Shown: positions 37,158 to 43,009 of the stretch, one piece after another | Position numbering within the stretch: the stretch's first letter is position 1 | Layout of the letters: every line of letters begins with the position of its first letter | Assembly: GCA_944326425.1 (NCBI GenBank) | Contig: CALVDX010000016.1 | Span: 1-43,009 of the forward strand | Direction of reading: 5' to 3' | Origin: Candidatus Gastranaerophilales bacterium | GTDB lineage: Bacteria > Cyanobacteriota > Vampirovibrionia > Gastranaerophilales > Gastranaerophilaceae | DNA length: 43,009 bases | Made by a program: the position numbers and the translations under genes | The notes under the pieces: model-generated | Seen by the model: only the letters and a program-made list of their open reading frames with translations | Told to the model about the DNA's origin: nothing | Database searches by the model: none

Positions 37158-37198
37158 ATAAACACCGGGGGGCGACTGAAGGCGCCCCTGGTATTTAT
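37158..37198 (+). terminator. GC-rich hairpin after the CMD gene
   Basis: A long imperfect stem, ATAAACACCGGGGGGCG against CGCCCCTGGTATTTAT, loop ACTGAAGG. The T-rich tail is inside the stem, so termination is probable but not textbook. The XRE remnant begins exactly at its right edge. Confidence 0.5.
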
Positions 37199-37399
37199 AC
37201 AAGATTTTCATACAAAATCAGAATAGAACGGCTAAAGAAGAAATTGTCACAGGAAGAACTTGCAGAATTAGCAGGAATCGGCGTAAACTCTGTCGGCGGG
37301 ATAGAACGCGCAGAGCAGTCACCAACTGTTGAAACAGTCGCAGCCATAGCAAGGGCGCTTGATATAGAACTCTATAAATTATTTATTTTCGATATATAA
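37199..37399 (+). pseudogene. XRE-type helix-turn-helix regulator, no start codon
   Basis: The frame 37199-37399 encodes RFSYKIRIERLKKKLSQEEL, then AELAGIGVNSVGGIERAEQS and PTVETVAAIARALDIELYKL, a near-complete XRE HTH domain (about 65 residues). Upstream, the frame runs only through the GC-rich hairpin to a TAG with no ATG, GTG or TTG. It is therefore a 5'-truncated remnant, or it uses a non-canonical start such as ATT. It is followed by the C-tract region and the damaged efflux gene. Confidence 0.7.
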
Positions 37400-37478
37400 A
37401 CCCGTTTTTTATTTACTTTTACACAAACCGTTGAGTTGCAATTGGTGGCTCCATTTATTCCCCATTGTACCCTTTGCA

Positions 37479-38422
37479 TCATTTACCCCCCGGGTCGGTG
37501 TCAACGTTCAAATAGAACGCAAGCGGAATAAGCAGAAACGCGGCAAGCGCACAATAGTTGAAAATACCAGCATATTAACCGAAGCGCTTAAAATCGTTCC
37601 TATAAAAAAGTTTTTGTCTTTAAATAACCTTAAATTAATAAGCGGGCTTTTGTTTTCAAGCTCCCATACAATAAAAAATCCAAGCGCGCAGGCTGAAAAT
37701 CCCGCAAGCCACGAAATCCACGCACAATCAAACCAGTTATACTGCTGCCCTTTATCAAGTACTATTTGCATTGATAAAAGCCATAAAACAAGTGCTATCA
37801 TGCCGGGATAATCCGGTTTCTCAATTTTAGTACGCGTTTCCTGATCATCAATATTTGCGTGAACAAGTGCGATTGAGAGTATACCGACCGGAATGTTAAC
37901 GTAATAAATCCACTGCCAGTCAGCATTATCAACAATAAACCCGCCAAAAGTCGGCCCTAATATTGCAAAAACCATAACGGCAAGCCCGTAAAGGCTCATA
38001 GCAATTCCTTTTTTGTCCGGCGGAAACGCCGCAAGCAGGATTGACTGGGAAATAGGTGTCATAGGCCCGCCGCCAATCCCCTGTATCAAACGCCCGAGCA
38101 CCATAATGTTAAGATTTGGCACAATTGCACAAATAAGCGAACCTACTGTAAATATTGTTATAAACACTTTTAATAGTAAAGAGCGCCCCATCAGGTTTTC
38201 AAGCCAGCCGGACATCAGTATCAAACAGGCATTTGCAATCATATATGATGTGATAATCCAGTTTGCTTCGTTAACAGTGGAGCCAAAATATCCTGATATA
38301 TGGGGAATAGCAACATTTGTCGCGGAGGTTGCAAGACAGGCAAAAGATGTCGGTAAAAGTATTGATAACGCTACAAGCCATAACGGTGAATTGTGGGGTT
38401 TTGTATTAACGGCAATATTCAT
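37479..38422 (-). pseudogene. DHA2-type MFS drug-efflux transporter with internal deletion and frameshift
   Basis: The first 290 residues are a normal DHA2/EmrB-type start: motif A/C features (GWLENLMGRSLLLK, RLIQGIGGGPMTPIS, ILGPTFGGFI), about nine membrane helices, ending at NLRLFKDKNFFIGT and ASVNMLVFSTI. The annotated frame then ends in VRLPRFCLFRLRSI with stop near 37508. A neighbouring frame over the same bases reads CALAAFLLIPLAFYLNVDTD and ends PGGK-stop at 37479, just like the last helix of such transporters. About 190 central-to-late residues are therefore missing and the join is out of frame. It is probably non-functional, downstream of its MarR regulator by 11 bp. Confidence 0.75.
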
Positions 38423-38433
38423 TTATTCTCCTT

Positions 38434-38889
38434 TTATATTTGAAGCTTTACCTTATCCCTTACGGTTGAATATATTTTTTCAAGGGTATTCAATGTATTG
38501 TTTAGTTCTTCTTCGGAAATATTTTTCTTTATGGTTTCCCTTAGTTCTATATCAGTAGGGAAAATTTTATCGCTAAGCGCTTTTCCCTTTTCCGTAACGA
38601 CTATTTTATAGATTCTTCTCCCGTTTGAATCGGGGATTTTTTCAATGAGTTCTTTATCTTCAAGTATTTTGATAATCCGTGCAATGTTTCCTCTGTCTTT
38701 GAGGGTAATTTCGGCAAGCTGCCTTTGGTACATTGCACCGTTTTCGACAAGCAGCGCAAGGATAAGATACTGTTCCGGAGTGATTTCAAAACCTTTCTCA
38801 GCAAAAGTCTGGGAGGACAAGCCCCTAATCAAAACACCGGTCATAAAAATCATTGACCCGAATCTGCCATGCAAAATATCTTTATACAT
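38434..38889 (-). CDS. MarR-family transcriptional regulator
   Basis: A 151-residue winged-helix repressor: EITPEQYLILALLVENGAMYQRQLAEITLKDRGNIARIIKILE in pieces for the HTH, then the wing DSNGRRIYKIVVTEKGKAL. It is first in a MarR-MFS operon, the usual arrangement for ligand-inducible efflux. AAGGAAAA precedes the ATG. A perfect 40-bp palindrome over the promoter is its likely operator, implying autorepression. Confidence 0.93.
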   Translation of the reverse strand: MYKDILHGRFGSMIFMTGVLIRGLSSQTFAEKGFEITPEQYLILALLVENGAMYQRQLAEITLKDRGNIARIIKILEDKELIEKIPDSNGRRIYKIVVTEKGKALSDKIFPTDIELRETIKKNISEEELNNTLNTLEKIYSTVRDKVKLQI

Positions 38890-38907
38890 ATTTCCGTTTT
38901 CCTTAAC

Positions 38908-38947
38908 AACCGTTTCTTGTGCTATAATTATAGCACAAGAAACGGTT
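38908..38947. promoter_or_regulatory. Perfect 40-bp palindrome, probable MarR operator/promoter
   Basis: Half-site AACCGTTTCTTGTGCTATAA is followed directly by its exact reverse complement, with no spacer or mismatch. TATAAT occurs at the centre on both strands and can serve as the -10 for marR, whose ATG is 19 bp away. Repressor binding would cover the promoter. Confidence 0.85.
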
Positions 38948-38981
38948 TATAAACAGTGTGAGAAATAATAGAACAAACTGA

Positions 38982-39749
38982 TTACAATCCGGCTTTTTGC
39001 CAAAAATCTTTCACTTTATTTCCTGCAGAAAGCTCATTTATATTAATCTCAGCAGCTTTTTGGAGATTCGATATTGGTATCTCCGCGCCGTATAGATATT
39101 CTAAAGGATAATTATGAATTTTTTTTAAGTTTTCAGACTCAAAATCGGCAAAGGAATTCCAAATTCCGTCAGTTTTTTCAGCTTTATCACCGGCAAACCT
39201 GATTCTGCGCCAGCTTATCATTTTTTCATTTTCCGGAGTAAGCGGCAGTTTCAGCAAAACAATCGTTCCTTTGGATATCGGCCCGCCCTGCCCTGCGCAC
39301 TTTCCGCCGTACCAATCAAGCATCCCTTCAAAAGCTTTGCTTTTATACTTATTTTTTAAGTCCTCAATATTAGATAAAAATACACCATCACCATACATTG
39401 ATTTTTTAACCTTACCGTCCTTTATCATAGAATTGTAGTTTTCAAGCGTTGTCATATGATAAAGATATTTAGGACGAACTATCTCTTTACCGGAATTATT
39501 TTGCGGGCGAAATATACCGGTAATCCGTGCTATTAAAGAATTACCCTTTCCGAATTTGATATATAAGCCGATTCCGGCGGCGGCAACAGCAGTACCAATA
39601 ATTGAAGCAGGAAGTAGTTTTCCATTTTTTCCGGTATCGCTATTATCATTTTTTGCAGAAATCCTTGCCCGATTTTCTACAGGTATACTATTTGCAGAAA
39701 AAGCAAATTTATTTATATTGCTGCAATTACTAACCGAAAATATTCTCAT
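38982..39749 (-). CDS. Membrane-anchored protein with putative ADP-ribosyltransferase-like fold
   Basis: A 255-residue protein. Residues 1-45 are polar and disordered, 46-64 are one Ala/Gly-rich membrane helix (LLPASIIGTAVAAAGIGLYI), and 95-235 form a soluble domain. That domain opens with YLYHMTTLENYNSMIKDGKV (95-114) and GVFLSN (122-127), the YHxT-N-I-G pattern shared by DarT/KptA-type ART folds. It has late glutamates in YPLEYLYGAEIPISNL (E218, E223) that could be catalytic. This fold assignment is inference from motif spacing. It is divergent from a macrodomain ADP-ribose hydrolase 75 bp away, which supports an ADP-ribose theme. Confidence 0.55.
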   Translation of the reverse strand: MRIFSVSNCSNINKFAFSANSIPVENRARISAKNDNSDTGKNGKLLPASIIGTAVAAAGIGLYIKFGKGNSLIARITGIFRPQNNSGKEIVRPKYLYHMTTLENYNSMIKDGKVKKSMYGDGVFLSNIEDLKNKYKSKAFEGMLDWYGGKCAGQGGPISKGTIVLLKLPLTPENEKMISWRRIRFAGDKAEKTDGIWNSFADFESENLKKIHNYPLEYLYGAEIPISNLQKAAEININELSAGNKVKDFWQKAGL

Positions 39750-39783
39750 ACTTCTATCAAACCCGTGCAGAATATTTTTTTGC

Positions 39784-39806
39784 TGTAACGGGTAATAAAT
39801 GTTACA
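39784..39806. promoter_or_regulatory. Inverted repeat between the ART-like and macrodomain genes
   Basis: TGTAAC, 11 bp, GTTACA: a perfect 6-bp inverted repeat with half-sites one helical turn and a half apart, directly upstream of the macrodomain -10. A plausible shared operator for the divergent pair. Confidence 0.4.
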
Positions 39807-39809
39807 TTT

Positions 39810-39818
39810 TGTTATAAT
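39810..39818 (+). promoter_or_regulatory. Extended -10 promoter of the macrodomain gene (leaderless)
   Basis: TGTTATAAT (TGn plus perfect TATAAT). The ATG begins 7 nt after the -10, which is the expected transcription start itself. No ribosome binding site. Confidence 0.6.
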
Positions 39819-39824
39819 ATACTT

Positions 39825-40331
39825 ATGACAGAAATAAAAGTAATCAATGGCGATATAACAAAACTGGAAGTTGATGTAATAGTAAATGCCGCAAACAACT
39901 CACTTCTTGGAGGCGGCGGAGTTGACGGCGCAATCCACCGTGCAGCCGGACGTGAGTTATATAAAGAATGTCTGGAGTTAAACGGATGTAAAACAGGAGA
40001 AGCAAAAATTACAAGGGGATATAACCTTCCGGCAAAATACATCATTCACACAGTAGGACCAATCTGGAGAGGCGGTAAAAATAATGAGAGAGAACTTCTC
40101 TCATCCTGCTACAAAAACTCACTTAATCTTGCAAAAGAATACAATCTGGAATCAATAGCTTTCCCTGCCATATCCTGCGGAGTATACGGATTTCCGATAG
40201 AACAAGCATGTAAAATCGCAGTAAAAACAGTGAAAGACTATATCGCAACTACAAACAGCTTTAAAACAATTATTTTTGTTGATATTAACGATTTTGTTAT
40301 AAGTACTTACAGGGAAATATTAGAGCAATAA
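39825..40331 (+). CDS. Macrodomain ADP-ribose hydrolase (MacroD/YmdB type)
   Basis: A 168-residue stand-alone macrodomain. The signature is complete: INGDITKLEVDVIVNAANNS, then LLGGGGVDGAIHRAAG, and AFPAISCGVYGFP for the second ADP-ribose loop. Enzymes of this class remove ADP-ribose from acidic residues or deacetylate O-acetyl-ADP-ribose. The divergent neighbour may be an ADP-ribosyl writer, in which case this would be the eraser or immunity partner; the substrate is not known. Probably leaderless. Confidence 0.93.
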   Translation: MTEIKVINGDITKLEVDVIVNAANNSLLGGGGVDGAIHRAAGRELYKECLELNGCKTGEAKITRGYNLPAKYIIHTVGPIWRGGKNNERELLSSCYKNSLNLAKEYNLESIAFPAISCGVYGFPIEQACKIAVKTVKDYIATTNSFKTIIFVDINDFVISTYREILEQ

Positions 40332-40477
40332 AAAATCTCATTTAACCCAAGGATTGGATATTTTTTTTAAATCATTCATAATAAAGGTAGGTAAACTGAC
40401 TGCAGTTACAAACATAACGTGTACGGGCTATAAATTTAGCCAAAGGCTTAAGCTATGAGTTGTGAAGGATATAAAGT

Positions 40478-41410
40478 ATGACAAAGAGAGAGTACTACAA
40501 AATGCGTATATATTGTAATTTAGCATTGATTGCAATGGCCGTCATATCAGGGCTGTCGTTTGTTGCGCAAAAACTAGGAATGCTGTATATCGGGCCCTTC
40601 ACTTTTAATACTCTAAGATGCTTTATCGGGTGCATATGTTTGATACCTTCCGCTTTTATAATGAAAAGTCTTGAACCACGTAGAAAAAATAGACACAATA
40701 TAAAAAATTTGCTTAAAGGCGGTTTTTGGGCAGGTGTAGTTATATTTATCGCTTTTACCATAAACCAGTACTGTATGATTTATGCACCCGCCGGAAAAGC
40801 AGGTTTCATAACATCACTTTATATTCTTTTTGTGCCCATCCTTGCTGTTTTTATGAAACACAAACTCCATAACAACGTAAAAATTAGTATTATAATTGCA
40901 ATTATCGGATTATACCTTCTCTGTTTTGAGGGAAGCGCCCGGTATGAATTAGAGGATTTATTCCTTTTAATAAGTGCCTTTTTCTTTGCCTTGCACATAA
41001 TGGTGGTAAACAAATACACAAAAAACACAAATGTCATAAAACTCTCCTGTTTGCAATTTCTCGTGGCCGGTATGCTTTCACTACCGTTCACACTAATTTT
41101 TGAACATCCTGAAATCACCTCTATACTTGCAGGCTGGAAACCCGTATTATTTATCGGTATTATTGTTACAGGAGTTGGATATACCCTCCAAATTTTCGGG
41201 CAAAAGGCTACCAAACCTGTCGTAGCAGCTTTTATTTTAAGCAGTGAAGCGGTATTTGCCGTCCTTGGCGGTATGTTGCTGCTCGGGGAAACCCTTTCTA
41301 TCAGAGAAATAGCCGGTTGTATTATGATGTTTACGGCAATTATACTTGCCCAATCACCTTACAAACTTAAAAAGAAAATTTCCTATAAAATAAACCCGCA
41401 ATATCAGTGA
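40478..41410 (+). CDS. DMT-superfamily (EamA) transporter
   Basis: A 310-residue integral membrane protein with ten predicted helices in two EamA halves. The first half has the family start (LALIAMAVISGLSFVAQKLG, then IGPFTFNTLRCFIG). The second half has FILSSEAVFAVLGGMLLLGE, the conserved tail motif with the proline-free SSEAV/LGE form. AAGGATA precedes the ATG. Substrate unknown; this family exports amino acids or metabolites. Stands alone. Confidence 0.92.
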   Translation: MTKREYYKMRIYCNLALIAMAVISGLSFVAQKLGMLYIGPFTFNTLRCFIGCICLIPSAFIMKSLEPRRKNRHNIKNLLKGGFWAGVVIFIAFTINQYCMIYAPAGKAGFITSLYILFVPILAVFMKHKLHNNVKISIIIAIIGLYLLCFEGSARYELEDLFLLISAFFFALHIMVVNKYTKNTNVIKLSCLQFLVAGMLSLPFTLIFEHPEITSILAGWKPVLFIGIIVTGVGYTLQIFGQKATKPVVAAFILSSEAVFAVLGGMLLLGETLSIREIAGCIMMFTAIILAQSPYKLKKKISYKINPQYQ

Positions 41411-41429
41411 TAATAAAACTGCCGGCTTA

Positions 41430-42014
41430 TCATTTACAAAACCAGTCCAGCAAAGGTTTTTTCTCTCCAAAAACAATGTTAAAACCGCGCTCAAAATCAG
41501 GATTTGTCAGAAACTCATAACTAAGATTAAACCCTAACGGATTCTCTTTATAGCCGTACTCTTTAACTTTTTCATCAGATAACTGCTTTGTTTCAGAATC
41601 AAAAACTTTAGAATAATTCAAACCTTTAAAACAACAAAACGGGGTTTTAACAGTACCATCCGGACTCTGGGAAAGCAATCCGAATGTTCTGCATACCACA
41701 CCGCGATATTCATAAACCGAACAACAATTATCTATCAAAAACGGGCAGTCATAAAGAAATACCCCGCCATTAAATGTCTTTTTTTGCTCACCCAGTTCGT
41801 AAAAACGTTTTTCTATCAGTTCTTGTAACTTTTCCTCCAGAGTAAAAAATCCTACCGCCAGATACTGCACCTCGAGCTGTGAGTATGGAAATTCCGCGTT
41901 ACGGCAGCACAAAGAACATCCTTTATGACAGCAAATGTATTCTTTTTGCATTTCAAAAAAAGCTGTTAATTTCTCTTCTAAAAATTTTAAGTATGTTTCG
42001 TAGTTCTTTTGCAT
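41430..42014 (-). CDS. YkgJ-family cysteine-cluster protein
   Basis: A 194-residue protein with CCHKGCSLCC near residue 28 and a second cluster CPFLIDNCCSVYEYRGVVCRTFG near 100, the YkgJ CxxxCxxCC plus C-Y-RP/VVCR pattern. It is thought to bind zinc or an Fe-S cluster; role unknown. It is convergent with the DMT transporter gene (19-bp gap). Confidence 0.9.
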   Translation of the reverse strand: MQKNYETYLKFLEEKLTAFFEMQKEYICCHKGCSLCCRNAEFPYSQLEVQYLAVGFFTLEEKLQELIEKRFYELGEQKKTFNGGVFLYDCPFLIDNCCSVYEYRGVVCRTFGLLSQSPDGTVKTPFCCFKGLNYSKVFDSETKQLSDEKVKEYGYKENPLGFNLSYEFLTNPDFERGFNIVFGEKKPLLDWFCK

Positions 42015-42064
42015 ATACCTTCAATACTTCTAAAATAACACAACAATGTACTAAGCGCATATTG

Positions 42065-42093
42065 TTTACATAAATTACCCTGTGAATTATAAT
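42065..42093 (+). promoter_or_regulatory. Promoter of the GNAT gene (leaderless)
   Basis: TTTACA, a 17-bp spacer and TATAAT, then 7 nt to the ATG. No ribosome binding site. Confidence 0.7.
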
Positions 42094-42100
42094 TATCATT

Positions 42101-42664
42101 ATGAAATTATTAGAAACAGGGTTAGAAAATTTTGATACAATATATGCGGATATGAAACAGCAGTTCCCGCAGGAAGAGCTTAAAGATTACACTGCTTTTC
42201 TCAACTTGCTAAAATCTCCCTGTTATAAACTTCTCTGCTTATATGAAAATGAATCTTTATGCGGTTACATAATTGTTTATACCGGAGAAAAATATCTGCT
42301 TGTCGATTATATAGCCATACTAAAAAGCACTCAGTCAAAAGGGCTTGGCTCAAAAATTATTCAATTATTACCGCAAATTTTTAAAGACAAAGCCGGATGT
42401 TTATTTGAAGTTGAAAAAATCTCGGATTTAAATCCGCAAACCCGAAGGCGCGTAAATTTTTATTTAGCTAATGGTGCCCAAAAACTTGATATTAACTACA
42501 TTTATCCCAATAGTAACGGCGGACTGCCAATGGATTTATATTATATGAACTTTACCGGCAAAAATCCTATCAGAGATAATATCCTTAAGTTTATAAAAGA
42601 ATTTTTTGACTTTCTTCACAAAGATATAGTAGATATTGATGAAATATACTCTAAAATAATTTAA
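42101..42664 (+). CDS. GNAT-family N-acetyltransferase
   Basis: A 187-residue protein with the GNAT core order: LLCLYENESLCGYIIVYTGE (strands 2-3), KYLLVDYIAILKSTQSKGLGSKII (strand 4 and the acetyl-CoA loop, QSKGLGSK), then LFEVEKISD and RRVNFYLANGAQKL (the substitution for the strand 5-helix 4 region). The target is unknown. The mRNA is probably leaderless. Confidence 0.85.
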   Translation: MKLLETGLENFDTIYADMKQQFPQEELKDYTAFLNLLKSPCYKLLCLYENESLCGYIIVYTGEKYLLVDYIAILKSTQSKGLGSKIIQLLPQIFKDKAGCLFEVEKISDLNPQTRRRVNFYLANGAQKLDINYIYPNSNGGLPMDLYYMNFTGKNPIRDNILKFIKEFFDFLHKDIVDIDEIYSKII

Positions 42665-42732
42665 ACTACCGACCCGGGGAATATAAAATCTTACCCTCCT
42701 ATGCTAATTTTAAGTCAAAGCAGGGAGACAAA

Positions 42733-42924
42733 ATGATAAAAGAAAAAACATTATGCCTGAAAGATTACAGAATAATTAAAGTAATGCTTTCCGGCAAAAA
42801 ACCGCTTAATTGTACAGAAGAAATAGGATTGCCGGCAGGAGAAATAGCGGAACGCATTGACAGAATAAAAGTTACAGTCCCGGGATTATATAAATTAAAA
42901 GCATTACAATGTAACGAAATGTAA
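42733..42924 (+). CDS. Small basic protein, unknown function
   Basis: A 63-residue protein with CAGGGAGACAAA before the ATG (good ribosome binding site). It is predicted helical; GLPAGEIAERIDRIK could be the recognition part of a small winged helix of Lrp type, but the match is weak. About 70 bp after the GNAT gene. Confidence 0.6.
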   Translation: MIKEKTLCLKDYRIIKVMLSGKKPLNCTEEIGLPAGEIAERIDRIKVTVPGLYKLKALQCNEM

Positions 42925-42971
42925 CAAAAAACAGAGAAAAAATTAAAGATTTTAGAAAAGATGCCGTAAAC

Positions 42972-43009
42972 ATGAATACAAGGGAACTAAGACCAAAAAG
43001 GGAAAAGCA
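42972..43009 (+). CDS. Possible start of a gene cut by the right edge
   Basis: ATG at 42972 opens a frame (MNTRELRPKREK) that runs off the window. The same frame is open back to a TAA at 42912 but has no earlier ATG. Too short to identify. Confidence 0.25.
   Translation, partial: MNTRELRPKREK

Overview
This is an AT-rich bacterial chromosome segment made of many short operons on both strands. There is no phage, transposase or CRISPR array. The gene content is most consistent with a gut Melainabacterium (Vampirovibrionia, order Gastranaerophilales). The signs are NifU/NifS-type Fe-S assembly in a chromosome with no other nif genes in view, FTLxE pilins, EF-hand and HEAT/TPR proteins of the lineage-specific type, and a prfA-ylxR-infB-rbfA-truB translation cluster. 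The taxonomy is inference; no 16S rRNA gene is present.

Layout. 1-6.5 kb, all minus strand: a very acidic protein with 34-residue tandem repeats (cut by the window edge), a small conserved protein, a PilZ protein, a TPR lipoprotein-like protein, a metallo-beta-lactamase-fold hydrolase, a membrane-anchored metallophosphoesterase and a secreted protein. 6.5-10.7 kb, plus strand: a degenerate YdjC/ChbG-like protein, tRNA-Thr(UGU)-tRNA-Thr(GGU)-tRNA-Tyr(GUA), an apparently gene-free 0.5 kb, then nifU-nifS ending in a 55-bp poly-G repeat array. 10.9-14.8 kb: three lineage-type membrane/HEAT proteins and a peptide-ABC solute-binding protein. 15-23.7 kb: ndk-tgt, an EF-hand subtilase, rsmG with an upstream STAND-like ATPase-TPR gene, a pilin, a YhiN-type flavoprotein and folK. 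23.9-29 kb: the translation cluster. 29.2-29.5 kb: tRNA-Ala(UGC) preceded by two exact 100-bp tandem units that each copy the first 18 nt of the tRNA. 29.6-37.1 kb: a DUF1848 protein, a glycosyltransferase/double-methyltransferase fusion, and a DUF3737-acetyltransferase-hydrolase-CMD operon. 37.2-38.9 kb: a start-less XRE remnant, an internally deleted DHA2 drug-efflux gene and its MarR regulator under a perfect 40-bp palindrome. 39-40.3 kb: a putative ADP-ribosyltransferase-fold membrane protein divergent from a macrodomain hydrolase. 40.4-43 kb: a DMT transporter, a YkgJ cysteine-cluster protein, a GNAT acetyltransferase and small ORFs.

The most noteworthy signals are four. First, the tRNA-Ala 5'-fragment tandem array. 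Second, the divergent ART-like/macrodomain pair with a shared inverted repeat. Third, a set of genes lacking Shine-Dalgarno sequences whose -10 boxes sit 6-10 nt before the ATG (folK, the STAND ATPase, GNAT, macrodomain, PilZ and others), implying leaderless mRNAs. Fourth, a poly-G/palindrome repeat array at the 3' end of nifS, whose GGGGGGTAAAT core recurs at two other places.
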